Shown in pieces: positions 38,896 through 47,477 of a stretch of 64,000 nucleotides of DNA. A program made the translations under genes and the position numbers. The DNA lies in NCBI RefSeq assembly GCF_000620305.1, contig NZ_JHVU01000021.1, positions 1-64,000 of the forward strand. Reading direction: 5' to 3'. The stretch is from Desulfitibacter alkalitolerans DSM 16504 (GTDB lineage Bacteria; Bacillota; DSM-16504; Desulfitibacterales; Desulfitibacteraceae). The stretch's first letter is position 1. Every line of letters begins with the position of its first letter. The notes below the pieces were generated by a model. The model saw only the letters and a program-made list of their open reading frames with translations. It had not been told where the DNA came from and searched no databases.

Positions 38896-39001
38896 GCTGA
38901 TAAAATTCCTCCTAACTTTATACATTGTAGTAATTATACAAAACGTTACAGGAAAGGTCAATACATAGGCACCTTAAATGATGAATTAATGCTTAATCTA
39001 C

Positions 39002-39415
39002 TTAATGCTGAATCTCACCTTCCACAGGCTTCTTCAATGGCATAACATATCCGGGCTTAGCAGGCATAATGACTCTTTCACCCTCCTTAACCAGGCCAAG
39101 TCTTTCTCTTGCAACCTTTTCAATAAAAATGGGATCCTGGGCTAGTTCAACTTCTTGAACCAATTGAGCATGATACATTTTTGCCTCTTCTAATTGGTTT
39201 AAATAAACTTTAATTTCTTTATCAAGCTTATAGCTTAACCATGCAAACCTTCCAAAAGCTGTCAAAACAAATACTAGTAAAGCAACTATTGATATATAAA
39301 AAACAGGTTTTAATTTATTACTTCTCTTTTGTCCCTTGTTAGCTAGCTCCATATTAATTCTTCTTTTACTATCCAGACAGCGGGGATGAATTATAACATT
39401 AGAATTATCATTCAT
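39002..39415 (-). CDS. FtsB/DivIC-type septum protein
   Basis: 137 residues with one membrane helix (about 36-56) and an extracellular coiled coil (about 58-95), ending with EKVARERLGLVKEGERVI, the DivIC signature. It belongs to the divisome FtsL-DivIC complex. ATG 39415 shares its A with the previous stop (TAATG), so translation is coupled; ATG 39352 (MELANK) is a possible shorter start. Confidence 0.88.
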   Translation of the reverse strand: MNDNSNVIIHPRCLDSKRRINMELANKGQKRSNKLKPVFYISIVALLVFVLTAFGRFAWLSYKLDKEIKVYLNQLEEAKMYHAQLVQEVELAQDPIFIEKVARERLGLVKEGERVIMPAKPGYVMPLKKPVEGEIQH

Positions 39416-39642
39416 TAGATTTCAGAATCCTCCTGTGTGAAAAGGTTTAGTGCATCACCAGGTAATACTATTACTACTTGATACCCTTTTTGCTTTGCTC
39501 TATGAAGAAGTGTTGCCACAGTGCTTGCAGTTAAACCCAGCTGTTTTGCAACTTCTTCATTAGAACGACCCATTTCTTTTAGAGTTACAACCTGTCTTTC
39601 CCTAAAGCTAAGTTTTTCTGCTCCCCTAATCTCTATCTGCAT
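39415..39642 (-). CDS. small sigma-70-region-4-like HTH protein
   Basis: 75 residues. LSFRERQVVTLKEMGRSNEEVAKQLGLTASTVATLLHRA is a sigma region 4/LuxR-type helix-turn-helix filling most of the protein. There is no other sigma region. It could be a DNA-binding regulator; targets are unknown. It is coupled to the ftsB-like gene by stop-start overlap. Confidence 0.75.
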   Translation of the reverse strand: MQIEIRGAEKLSFRERQVVTLKEMGRSNEEVAKQLGLTASTVATLLHRAKQKGYQVVIVLPGDALNLFTQEDSEI

Positions 39643-39846
39643 CCATGCAACCCTTCACTTTTCCAAAGTTTTTCCACAGCTTTTTCCACAGCCTGTTAAT
39701 AAATATCCACATATTTAGTACATTTATTGTACACTATTAGTACTTTTTCTATTCTGCGTAGCATAAGAAACTCCTGCAACGCCTTAAACAAAATTTTATT
39801 TTTTTGCAAATATAGGTCCATGGTCCTATTGCTATAAAAAGCATAA

Positions 39847-39870
39847 AACTGACCACCAGGGCAGTCAGTT
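39847..39870 (-). terminator. terminator of amino acid ABC operon
   Basis: AACTGAC/GTCAGTT stem followed by TTTATGCTTTTT on the minus strand, 30 bp after the ATPase gene. Confidence 0.8.
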
Positions 39871-39900
39871 TTTAATATTAATGGTATACTGATAAGAAAA

Positions 39901-40623
39901 CTATAATATTTGTGCCAAAAAGGATTGGGTACGCTCATTTGCTGGATTACTAAATATCTTTTCCGGCGTTCCCTCTTCAACTATCCTTCCTTCATCCATA
40001 TAAATTACTCTATCGGCTGCCTCTCTAGCAAACCACATTTCATGGGTTACTACAACCATTGTCATTCCTTCCCCAGCCAATTCCTTCATAACCACTACTA
40101 CCTCTCCTACCAATTCAGGATCAAGGGCAGATGTAGGTTCATCAAATAATAATACCTTTGGCTGCATAGCCAGTGCCCGGGCTATGGCAACCCTTTGCTT
40201 CTGTCCTCCTGAAATCATACTAGGATAGGTGTTGGCCTTTTCTTCCAGTCCTACCTTCTTTAAAAGTTCATATCCTAACTCCCGAGCCTCATCCCTTGGC
40301 ATTTTCTTAACCTGGGTTGGTCCCTCAATAACATTTTGTAAAACAGTCATATGAGGAAAAAGGTTAAAATGCTGAAAAACCATACCAACCTCCTGCCTGA
40401 TTAAATGCAAGTCCTTACTTTTAGGATTTATTTCCCTGCCTTGAATAATTATTTGGCCCTTTTGAGCTTTTTCTAAAAAGTTTATACATCTTAAAAGTGT
40501 GCTTTTACCTGAGCCACTTGCTCCAATAATCACCACACACTCTTTTTCCGCTACTTTCATGTCCACATCCTTTAATACATGGAGCTTTCCAAACCATTTG
40601 TTAAGCTTCTTTATTTCAATCAT
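39901..40623 (-). CDS. glnQ: polar amino acid ABC transporter ATPase
   Basis: ATPase of a glutamine/polar amino acid importer, 240 residues. Walker [10 protein letters not shown] near 34, signature SGGQKQR near 137, Walker [18 protein letters not shown] 40623 follows AAGGAGGTG; the ORF to 40653 overlaps the permease. The exact amino acid is not evident, so the symbol marks the family. It ends in UAG. Confidence 0.92.
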   Translation of the reverse strand: MIEIKKLNKWFGKLHVLKDVDMKVAEKECVVIIGASGSGKSTLLRCINFLEKAQKGQIIIQGREINPKSKDLHLIRQEVGMVFQHFNLFPHMTVLQNVIEGPTQVKKMPRDEARELGYELLKKVGLEEKANTYPSMISGGQKQRVAIARALAMQPKVLLFDEPTSALDPELVGEVVVVMKELAGEGMTMVVVTHEMWFAREAADRVIYMDEGRIVEEGTPEKIFSNPANERTQSFLAQIL

Positions 40624-40636
40624 CAAGCACACCTCC

Positions 40637-41308
40637 TTATCCCCTGTAGTCACTAACCTGCATGCGGCGCTCTATTTTTGATACTATTATTGTTAAAACT
40701 GAAGTCATGATTAAATAGTAAATTGTAGCAATAATCAGCATTTCCATCATCAGATACTGGGAAGAACCTATTTGCCTGCTTCGTAAAAGCAATTCTCTTA
40801 CAGCTATAGTACTGGCCAGAGATGAATCTTTTAAGGCAATAATAAACTGGTTTCCTAGTGGTGGTATGGATCTTTTCAAAGCCTGGGGCAAAATAACCCG
40901 TTTCATTGCCTGCCAGGGAGTCATTCCTAAAGACAGGGCAGCCTCTCTTTGACCTCGATCAATGGATTGGATAGCACCTCGAAAAATTTCAGCTATATAT
41001 GCCCCGTTGTGAATACCCAATGCTATTACTGCAGATGTAAAACCTGGAATGTTTATTATTGCAGCAAGGCCAAAATAAATTATCCAAAGCTGCAGCAGCA
41101 AGGGAGTACCTCGTATGATCCAAATATAAATATTAGCAGGTACATTTAGTATTTTTAGCTGAGAAATTTTCATCAAAGCTGCAATTAATCCAAAAATAAG
41201 GCCTACAAGTATTCCAAGGGTTGTTAGCTGCAGGGTAATCCAGGCAGCTTCATAAAAAGTTGGAAAATATCTTGGTATAGCAGAAAAATCATAAGGCAAG
41301 TCAAACAT
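40637..41308 (-). CDS. polar amino acid ABC transporter permease
   Basis: Inner-membrane permease of the HisM/GlnP family, 223 residues, with about five membrane segments. The EAA-loop is [20 protein letters not shown] near 145. ATG 41308 (MFDLPYDF) is chosen, being preceded by GGATGGAG; sequence upstream belongs to a terminator hairpin. Confidence 0.92.
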   Translation of the reverse strand: MFDLPYDFSAIPRYFPTFYEAAWITLQLTTLGILVGLIFGLIAALMKISQLKILNVPANIYIWIIRGTPLLLQLWIIYFGLAAIINIPGFTSAVIALGIHNGAYIAEIFRGAIQSIDRGQREAALSLGMTPWQAMKRVILPQALKRSIPPLGNQFIIALKDSSLASTIAVRELLLRSRQIGSSQYLMMEMLIIATIYYLIMTSVLTIIVSKIERRMQVSDYRG

Positions 41309-41337
41309 TTCTCCATCCCCCCTTTTTTTAACAAAAA

Positions 41338-41363
41338 AGCACGGCACTCCATGGAGCCGTGCT
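41338..41363 (-). terminator. intra-operon terminator between binding protein and permease
   Basis: Perfect 8-bp stem AGCACGGC/GCCGTGCT with six Ts following on the minus strand. It lies 13 bp after the binding-protein stop and 30 bp before the permease start. It would let most transcripts end after the binding protein. Confidence 0.85.
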
Positions 41364-41376
41364 CTCATTAGGTGTT

Positions 41377-42234
41377 TTATTTTACAGTAATGTCCTCTCC
41401 CTCATGCCACCTTTTACTAATTTCTGTTAAAGTTCCGTCGGCATGCATTTCTTCTAATATTTCATTGAGCTTTTCCAATAATTCTATATCATTTTTGTTT
41501 ACTGCTATGGCCATTTCCTCAGTACGGAGAAGCTCCCCTACCATAATAAGCCCATCTCCACCTCTAATTTCTCTCATTGCACCCATACCTACCAGGCGGT
41601 CTGTGATCACACCATCTACACGCCCATTTATTAATTCACTCAAGGTCAAGTTGTCATCATCGTATAGTGCAGCTGTTGCCCCTAATGCTTCAACATCATC
41701 TTCAAAGGTTGTTCCCGTGGCAATAGCAATGGTTTTTCCTTCCATTTCACTGGGATCCGTAATTCCCGAATCCTTTCTAACTATAAGCTGGGCTCCTGAA
41801 TAGTAATAAGGAATAGTAAAATTCACTCTTTCTAGACGATCTTCAGTAATAGCCATGCTTCCCAATATTCCATCATAACGCCCGGCCCTAAGACCTTCAA
41901 TAAGACCAGCCCATTCACCAGTTACGTAGTTTAGTTCCACTCCTAGTCTTTCAGCTATTGCAGACCCTGTATCTACATCAAATCCAACCAGTTCATCATT
42001 TTCACTGAAGAAATTAAATGGCGGATAGCCACCACTGCCTACCACGGTTATTTTCCCAGCGGCTAGAACCCTATCCAAGCTTCCATCACCTTCTACCACG
42101 TCTCCAGCATGGGATGTATCTTTATCATCTAGTTCAGCACCATTTTCCGCAGCATCTTGCGCACAGCCTATAAGAGCTAATGATAGTACCAGCAGTAAAG
42201 CTATGATTAAAAATAAACCTTTTTTACCCAACAT
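41377..42234 (-). CDS. polar amino acid-binding lipoprotein
   Basis: Substrate-binding lipoprotein (SBP family 3) of the importer, 285 residues. Signal peptide with lipobox LIGC, an acidic linker (about 25-55), then VVGSGGYPPFNFFSENDELVG-type start of the binding fold and FDVDTGSAIAERLGVEL. ATG 42234 follows AAGGAGTG. It lies downstream of a structured RNA leader whose terminator would control it. Confidence 0.92.
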   Translation of the reverse strand: MLGKKGLFLIIALLLVLSLALIGCAQDAAENGAELDDKDTSHAGDVVEGDGSLDRVLAAGKITVVGSGGYPPFNFFSENDELVGFDVDTGSAIAERLGVELNYVTGEWAGLIEGLRAGRYDGILGSMAITEDRLERVNFTIPYYYSGAQLIVRKDSGITDPSEMEGKTIAIATGTTFEDDVEALGATAALYDDDNLTLSELINGRVDGVITDRLVGMGAMREIRGGDGLIMVGELLRTEEMAIAVNKNDIELLEKLNEILEEMHADGTLTEISKRWHEGEDITVK

Positions 42235-42363
42235 AAAATATTACACTCCTTTATTTAAACTTTTAAATGTTTTACCTAAGTTTTAGCATGAGATTACAAG
42301 AACCCAAACCCACCCCCTATTGTTTTATATATAAGTAAATTTATGCTTACATTATAGAAAGCA

Positions 42364-42432
42364 CAAAAAAACCTAGACCATCTAACTCCTCTTCCGTCAT
42401 TACTCAGAAAGAGAGTTAGAGTGTCTAGGTTT
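42364..42432 (-). terminator. terminator of the unidentified leader RNA
   Basis: On the minus strand AAACCTAGAC pairs with GTCTAGGTTT and, further in, TCTAACTC with GAGTTAGA; seven Ts follow. The 5' arm can instead pair with TAGGT at 42446-42450, so the hairpin could be switched off. Confidence 0.85.
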
Positions 42433-42668
42433 CGCCTCCCGACTCACCTAAAGCCATACGTTACTGCTGTATAGCCTTTCATTAGCCCACTTTAACCTGA
42501 ACTAATGCAGACCCCAGTTCCCTAGTGTTTAAGATTTTTCCAGCTCAAGTTTCACCTTTTCCTATTGTTGTAACCCTTACTCATGCCCGCTAATAAACGT
42601 GCACAAGCTCGAATTATATAAGTTACTGCTTGAGAGTACTTCACCCTTGCAAACACCTATTAAATTGC
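42364..42668 (-). ncRNA. structured leader RNA of unknown class
   Basis: About 305 nt between a strong promoter (42675-42703) and a strong terminator, upstream of the amino-acid ABC genes. Visible helices are GCTATAC/GTATGGC around a 9-nt loop (42453-42475) and GAACT/AGTTC (42499-42520). AGCAGTAAC occurs twice. TAGGT (42446-42450) can pair with ACCTA (42426-42430), which blocks the terminator arm. No lysine, glycine, SAM, T-box, cobalamin or ydaO core was recognised. It is either a riboswitch-like attenuator or a stand-alone small RNA. Confidence 0.6.
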
Positions 42669-42674
42669 ACAAAC

Positions 42675-42703
42675 ATTATACATGAATTTCTTGAAATAGT
42701 CAA
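42675..42703 (-). promoter_or_regulatory. promoter of the unidentified RNA
   Basis: TTGACT (42698-42703), 17 bp, TATAAT (42675-42680) on the minus strand, in the gap after mgtE. Confidence 0.85.
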
Positions 42704-42777
42704 ATTAATATTATTGCCATTTTTTATCTTATTATGCATAATTTATTTCAATTAATAATGCAATTATTTATAATACA

Positions 42778-44139
42778 TTATAATAAGTACTTCATAAAAG
42801 CAGTGGCAACAGTAAAATAAATGGTAAGACCAAGTATATCATTGATTGTAGTAATAAATGGGCCTGAGGCAACTGCCGGGTCTATTTTCAATCTAGCCAT
42901 AATAAGAGGTATTATAGTGCCTGCCAGGGTTGCCACAATTAAAGTAATCCATAATGCAAGTCCAATTATAAATCCCAAAATAATGTTTCTCTGCCATAGT
43001 GCTGCAATTAAACTAATTAATATTCCATTTGTCGTACCGATAATTAACCCTACACCTGCTTCTCTTTTTATAAGCTTTAGAGTATTGCTGCCTGCAAACT
43101 GACCAGTGGCCAGGCCCCTAACAACAACTGCCAGGGATTGGGTACCAGTGTTTCCAGCCATCCCTGCTATAACCGGGATAAAAAAGGCGAGAACCACAAC
43201 TTTATCCAGGGTATCTTCAAATTGGGCAATAATGTTTCCGGAGAAAATCCCTATACAAAGGAGGAGGGCAAGCCAGGGAATTCTTCTTTTTGCGGCATCA
43301 ATGGCTTTTACATTTATGTCCAGTACTCCTGGATCACCACCGCCAATACCCCCAAGCTTTGCAATGTCCTCTGAGGCTTCTTCTGCCAATACATCCATGG
43401 CATCATCAACAGTAATAATGCCTACTAATTTCTGCTGCTTATCAACAACAGGAACTGCAAGGAAGTCATACTTATCAATAAGTTTTGCTACCTCTTCCTG
43501 GTCCATGTCAATGGGCACCGAAACAACCCGTTCATACATAATATCATGAATTTTGGTCTCCGGACTGGCTATTATTAGATCTCTAAGAGAAAGTACTCCT
43601 CTTAACCTCCCTTCACTGTCTATAACATATAAATAATAGACAGTTTCTGCATCTGGAGCTAGTTGACGTAGTTTTTTAATTGCCTCATCAGCAGTAAAAT
43701 CTTCCGGCAGTACAATATATTCAGTAGTCATCAAGCCGCCGGCTGTGTTCTCCGGGTATTCCATTAACTCCCGTAGGTCTGCCTCTTCCTTATCTCCCAT
43801 TAAATCTAAAACTTGATTTAACCTATCTTCATCCAAATCACCCAATAAATCGGCAGCGTCATCAGATGGCATCTCTACAATAATCTTTGAATATCTTTCT
43901 ATGCCTAGTTCATCAATAATTAGCTTTTGCTGCTCTATGGAAAGCTCTTGAATTATCTCGGCCATCTCTTCATCTGTTAAAAAGTCTGCCAGGAGCCTTC
44001 TGTGCTCTGCAGATAGTTCCATTAAAATTTGTGCCTGGTCATAGGGATGAATCTCATCAAAGATTTCCCTAAGCTTTTCCTTGTTGCCCTTTGATAAGTT
44101 AAGTACTATTGCATCAAATGTTCCATTAAATAAGGCCAA
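42778..44139 (-). CDS. mgtE: magnesium transporter MgtE
   Basis: Mg2+ channel/transporter of the membrane, 453 residues. The N-terminal MgtE helical domain (about 1-125) is followed by a CBS pair (about 130-250, with YVIDSEGRLRGVLSLRDL) and five membrane helices (about 285-450) with NTGTQSLAVVVRGLATGQ in the pore. The acidic cytosolic domains act as Mg2+ sensor. The start is TTG 44139, 7 nt after a G-rich site. The M-box-like leader upstream fits Mg2+ control. Confidence 0.95.
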   Translation of the reverse strand: MALFNGTFDAIVLNLSKGNKEKLREIFDEIHPYDQAQILMELSAEHRRLLADFLTDEEMAEIIQELSIEQQKLIIDELGIERYSKIIVEMPSDDAADLLGDLDEDRLNQVLDLMGDKEEADLRELMEYPENTAGGLMTTEYIVLPEDFTADEAIKKLRQLAPDAETVYYLYVIDSEGRLRGVLSLRDLIIASPETKIHDIMYERVVSVPIDMDQEEVAKLIDKYDFLAVPVVDKQQKLVGIITVDDAMDVLAEEASEDIAKLGGIGGGDPGVLDINVKAIDAAKRRIPWLALLLCIGIFSGNIIAQFEDTLDKVVVLAFFIPVIAGMAGNTGTQSLAVVVRGLATGQFAGSNTLKLIKREAGVGLIIGTTNGILISLIAALWQRNIILGFIIGLALWITLIVATLAGTIIPLIMARLKIDPAVASGPFITTINDILGLTIYFTVATAFMKYLL

Positions 44140-44167
44140 TAAAAATCCCCCCTCATTACCCCTTAGG

Positions 44168-44290
44168 AGGAGATTTGCTCCTTCAGGGCTGATAAAATCA
44201 TAGAATTAGTGTTACTTAAAACAACACTGTTAAACTGAGTTTGATTATAAAAACACAAACCCGTACCATCGTCCATGAATTTTATCACCC
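44168..44290 (-). other. long-range hairpin in the mgtE 5' leader
   Basis: On the minus strand GGG-TGATAAAAT-CATGG (about 44275-44290) can pair with CTATG-ATTTTATCA-CCC (44187-44203). The loop holds smaller hairpins (AGTGTT/AACACT). GGAG-CAAAT-CTCC sits just before the ribosome site. It may be a second control stage between the M-box and mgtE. Nothing coding is present. Confidence 0.4.
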
Positions 44291-44313
44291 CTTTCTATAT
44301 AATGAAAAATAAA

Positions 44314-44473
44314 GGAGGCAGACCTCTACATCAGTTAATACTACCTTAGAGGAATGTCTCCAACTAAAAAGACCCTCTCTTTTTATTAAAAGGAAGGCCT
44401 AATTACCTGTGACCATATACCTATATTTCTGGGAAGTAGACTATGTTCATACAGCAGCCTCACCTACGAGGAT
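44314..44473 (-). promoter_or_regulatory. M-box (ykoK) Mg2+ riboswitch-like leader of mgtE
   Basis: The minus strand reads CGTAGGTGAGGCTGCTGTATG and then CCCAGAAATAT. This matches the M-box opening GUUAGGUGAGGCUCCUGUAUG and CCCAGAAAUGU. The 3' side has GTAGAGG, which can close P1 with CCTC at 44468-44471, followed by a small hairpin and TTTATTTTT. Position upstream of mgtE supports it. The middle part is diverged, so the match is by eye and covers only parts of the motif. Confidence 0.6.
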
Positions 44474-44506
44474 ATTTAACTATTATAGCTTTACATAACT
44501 AATGTA

Positions 44507-45046
44507 TCATATCCTCTTAAAAGGGTCAAATTTTTTCAAACGTCTTATTATCCCTTGAACCTTATCCTTTTGATACTTTAATTTAATAAAAAACCTGCTA
44601 TTACCAATAACCCTTCTCAGGGGTTTTGTCGCCCACATAAGGAATATACTTATAATGCCGACTAAATACAAAAACCCCCTGGCTATAAGTTTAAATGGAA
44701 GTAGGATTATTGATTTTACAATGTTTAGTATCTTTAGGACAGTTTTAATTAAATATTCGTAGATTATTTTTATATATCTAGAGAATATAAGATAGTAAAT
44801 TAAGGCTCCTAACGCAATACCTAGAAAAACATAAAACCGCACCTCTCCCCAATTTATATAAATTAGGGTTACAAAAACAAGGGCTATCATAAATAGCCAA
44901 ATTAAAAGATCACCTATATGAATAAATACCTTTCGAGGTCTTAAAAAGCGCCGTAGAATATAATAAAAGTCAAAAATGGCACCCATAGTTAAACCAAGAA
45001 CGACAGTTGTAAGGAAACTAATTATTTGTTGATCCAAGGGAGTCAT
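44507..45046 (-). CDS. yabQ: spore cortex/coat protein YabQ
   Basis: Membrane protein needed for spore cortex formation in B. subtilis, made in the mother cell. 179 residues with about five hydrophobic segments, including GLTMGAIFDFYYILRRFLRP near the start, and a basic C-terminal tail. The ribosome site is poor. It follows yabP by 13 bp and is probably cotranscribed with it. Confidence 0.88.
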   Translation of the reverse strand: MTPLDQQIISFLTTVVLGLTMGAIFDFYYILRRFLRPRKVFIHIGDLLIWLFMIALVFVTLIYINWGEVRFYVFLGIALGALIYYLIFSRYIKIIYEYLIKTVLKILNIVKSIILLPFKLIARGFLYLVGIISIFLMWATKPLRRVIGNSRFFIKLKYQKDKVQGIIRRLKKFDPFKRI

Positions 45047-45059
45047 TTATGCCACCATG

Positions 45060-45329
45060 TTACTTGAGTATTCGTTTAATAAAGTTTTTTCTCCGGGCAC
45101 CCGCTTCCTCCGCATAGAGGAAGTTTTCTACTAAACCAATTACCTGCAGGCTCCCGTCTTCCAGATTTAAGCTGTTTATATTCAGGTCAGTACCCCTAAT
45201 GATTAAATCACCCATGGAAGTTTTTAGAATTATTTCTTTATCATCATAACTATCAACATGCTTTACTCCTGTAATCTTGATAGATTTTCTATCCTTTACT
45301 TCTAAAATATGCCCTCTGGTTTGATCCAT
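45060..45329 (-). CDS. yabP: sporulation protein YabP
   Basis: 89 residues of the YabP/YqfC family: KSIKITGVKHVDSYDDKEI then TSMGDLIIRGTDLNINSLNL. It is produced in the mother cell under sigma-E in B. subtilis; its biochemical role is unknown. ATG 45329 follows a G-rich AAGGGGGGAAGG. Upstream lies a divergent plus-strand gene. Confidence 0.92.
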   Translation of the reverse strand: MDQTRGHILEVKDRKSIKITGVKHVDSYDDKEIILKTSMGDLIIRGTDLNINSLNLEDGSLQVIGLVENFLYAEEAGARRKNFIKRILK

Positions 45330-45383
45330 ATTTCCTTCCCCCCTTCATTAATGGTTATTAAAATAGATTTTATTTTAGAACAG

Positions 45384-45412
45384 TTGACTACTTATTTGAT
45401 AAACTTTATTAT
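45384..45412 (+). promoter_or_regulatory. promoter of the DUF3343 gene
   Basis: TTGACT (45384-45389), 17 bp, TATTAT (45407-45412), 32 bp before the start codon, with TAGGAGG between. Confidence 0.8.
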
Positions 45413-45443
45413 GAAGTATAATAGGCAGCTTATAGGAGGCCAA

Positions 45444-45722
45444 ATGCCATATATAATTACCTTTCCTTCAATATATCATGCTTTAAACTTTGAAAAAAAA
45501 TTTGCCAATACTGACTTGACTTTTACATTAAGGCCTGTACCCAGGGAAATTAGTTCCAGCTGCGGGATAGCAGCCCAAATTACCACCGACAAGGGGAGGA
45601 TAATGAGTATTTGGGAAGAATGTATTATTAGTAAAATTGAAACAGATGGGCTATATTCCATTGAAAGAATAAAAAATAAAAATAAAAACCAGATTACACC
45701 AATTATTGAAGGGCAGGTATAA
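45444..45722 (+). CDS. DUF3343 small protein
   Basis: 92 residues, MPYIITFPSIYHALNFEKKF then RPVPREISSSCGIAAQI, which matches DUF3343 (putative Se/S-carrier-like). The SSSCG cysteine is the conserved one. Function unproven; such proteins sometimes accompany selenium or sulfur metabolism, none of which is nearby. ATG 45444 follows TAGGAGG; the ORF upstream to 45309 is noncoding. Confidence 0.82.
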   Translation: MPYIITFPSIYHALNFEKKFANTDLTFTLRPVPREISSSCGIAAQITTDKGRIMSIWEECIISKIETDGLYSIERIKNKNKNQITPIIEGQV

Positions 45723-45735
45723 TACCTGCCCTTCT
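45709..45735. terminator. bidirectional hairpin between convergent genes
   Basis: GAAGGGCAGGTA/TACCTGCCCTTC perfect 12-bp stem with a 3-nt loop that includes the stop codon of the DUF3343 gene. It sits 4 bp from the end of the SpoIID-like gene. Confidence 0.75.
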
Positions 45736-45739
45736 TGCC

Positions 45740-46675
45740 TTAATCCCAGAGATCCTCTATTTGAATATCTTTAAAGAAATACCTCACTATGTCTTCTGGA
45801 CTGCTGCCCTGTTCCGCCATGGCCCTGGCACCCCATTGACTCATTCCTACTCCATGTCCATAACCCTTCCCAGTAACTACAAGCTGACCGTCTTGAATGC
45901 TTATATCATCCCAGAGGGTTGAGCGCATTACCGTACTATCAAGAGCCAGCCTTAGACCTGGCCCGCTTACGGTTACATCTCCCAGTCTAACCTGGGTAGC
46001 TCTTCCAGATGGGCCCTTTTCAACCACTTCCACAGTGCTGATCTCGCCGGGATCAGTACCCGTCACCTCCTGAACTGCCTGCCTAACCTGGGATATTGGA
46101 AAACTGGCAGTCCATGACTTGTTTTCGGGCAGGGTTATTTCAAAGCCTGGGTCCTCTACACTCTTAATATAGGGAGCCTCCCCTGTAAAAGCAAGACCTT
46201 CAGCTGCAGAAGCTGCTGTTAACCCACCACCGTCTGCGTGAAACCATCCGTTGATTAAGTTTCCTTGATATGTGGCAACCTCTCCTCGTGTATCTCCAAC
46301 AGCCTGCCTCACATTTTCATTAATCCTTTCTGCATCAAAAGCCTGAAACTCTTCTATATCAGTAGACGCATCTGTACCCCTTTGTTCAACCCCACCTTCC
46401 TCTATTTTCTTTAAAGTAAAGGTTCTTGCCACTATAGCCTGGGCAGCAAGGGCTTCTCTAGGCCACTGAGGATCCATTTCTGCAGCCACTACTCCCATAA
46501 GGTATTCTTCCATCTTCATCTCCCTCACATCTCCGGTTTCATGAAAATATACAGACAACCTGGGTTCTTCCTGATACCTCTGATTTAACGGACTAGGCTT
46601 ACGAGCAGGACAGCCCACTAAACTTATTAAAAAAGCCACAAAAATGCATAGTATAAGTAGTTTTCTTAAAAACAC
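45740..46675 (-). CDS. SpoIID/LytB-domain lipoprotein
   Basis: Probable peptidoglycan lytic transglycosylase of SpoIID type, 311 residues. Lipobox LVGC, then MEEYLMGVVAAEMDPQWP and EALAAQAIVARTF of the SpoIID domain, and near the end GYGHGVGMSQWGARAMAEQG. It may act in septal wall thinning during engulfment, or on the vegetative wall. GTG 46675 follows AGGAGGGG. Not the canonical spoIID position, so a paralogue is likely. Confidence 0.85.
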   Translation of the reverse strand: MFLRKLLILCIFVAFLISLVGCPARKPSPLNQRYQEEPRLSVYFHETGDVREMKMEEYLMGVVAAEMDPQWPREALAAQAIVARTFTLKKIEEGGVEQRGTDASTDIEEFQAFDAERINENVRQAVGDTRGEVATYQGNLINGWFHADGGGLTAASAAEGLAFTGEAPYIKSVEDPGFEITLPENKSWTASFPISQVRQAVQEVTGTDPGEISTVEVVEKGPSGRATQVRLGDVTVSGPGLRLALDSTVMRSTLWDDISIQDGQLVVTGKGYGHGVGMSQWGARAMAEQGSSPEDIVRYFFKDIQIEDLWD

Positions 46676-46778
46676 ATTAAACCCCTCCTGTTTTAGTTAG
46701 AATACTGCATTTAGATTATCCTAACACCTAAATTTAGTATTATCGGAAGGGCCTAACTTTATTTATGGAATTTATTTA

Positions 46779-47018
46779 CTAAATCTCCTCATACATGCTT
46801 TTAGCATCTTCAGTTGAAGCTGTTTTGGGTGTATCTAACACTCTAACCTTGCGAATCCTTGTTCCAAAGTCCAAGCTTAATTCATCTTCAGGCTTCACTT
46901 CGGTGCTGGCTTTTGCAGGTCTTCCGTTAATAAGTATCTTTCCTGCATCACATATTTCCTTTGCAAGTGTACGCCTCTTTATAATCCTTGAAACTTTTAA
47001 AAATTTATCTAGTCTCAA
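46779..47018 (-). CDS. rqcP: S4-domain ribosome-quality-control factor RqcP (YabO)
   Basis: 79 residues, one S4 RNA-binding domain filling the protein. In B. subtilis it stabilises P-site tRNA during alanine tailing by RqcH on stalled 50S subunits. The start is TTG 47018: AAGGAGG is 8 nt upstream and the protein then opens MRLDKFLKVSR, as B. subtilis RqcP does. GTG 47024 touches the ribosome site. The stop is UAG followed directly by UAA. Confidence 0.93.
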   Translation of the reverse strand: MRLDKFLKVSRIIKRRTLAKEICDAGKILINGRPAKASTEVKPEDELSLDFGTRIRKVRVLDTPKTASTEDAKSMYEEI

Positions 47019-47093
47019 TGACACCCCTCCTTTATCTATTTGCTAGATAGTATGAAAAAATCAGGCCTAAAGTAGCGCCTGATTTTCTTTGAT

Positions 47094-47369
47094 TTAACCT
47101 GTTACTCTTTCTTTTAAAGCCTTGCCAGGCTTGAAAGCAGGTACTTTCGTTGCTGGTATTTTAATTTCATCGCCAGTTTTTGGATTTCTGCCTATGCGAG
47201 CAGCTCTGTCTCTAACCTCAAATGTTCCAAACCCGACCAGCTGAACCTTATCCCCAGCAGCCAACGCCTCTTCGATTGCTGCAAAAGTGGCATTTACTGC
47301 CTTTTCTGCATCTTTTTTAGTAACCTCTGCAGCTTCTGCTACCTTTGCAACTAATTCCATTTTATTCAA
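47094..47369 (-). CDS. hup: DNA-binding protein HU
   Basis: Histone-like nucleoid protein, 91 residues, complete. It shows [26 protein letters not shown] (split at residues 42-67), the DNA-contact arm with the conserved RNP. ATG 47369 follows AGGAGGG. It is the last of the mazG-hup group; not in this exact place in B. subtilis but common between mazG and yabO in clostridia. Confidence 0.96.
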   Translation of the reverse strand: MNKMELVAKVAEAAEVTKKDAEKAVNATFAAIEEALAAGDKVQLVGFGTFEVRDRAARIGRNPKTGDEIKIPATKVPAFKPGKALKERVTG

Positions 47370-47477
47370 ACTAAATCCCTCCTAGTTTATATATGTATAA
47401 GAGTCTTTTAAGCTAATTCGAGAAATACCAAAGATATCCTGCTTTTTAGATTAATTTTCCTGAAAAAAATGTCAAAT

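Noticed and set aside
39696-39980. 94-codon minus-strand ORF
   Set aside because: Overlaps the glnQ end and its terminator, no ribosome site and no protein-like pattern.
42364-42668. Lysine, T-box, cobalamin or ydaO riboswitch
   Set aside because: The defining core sequences (for example GCCGAAG of the L-box or TGGTACCGCG of T-boxes) are not present.
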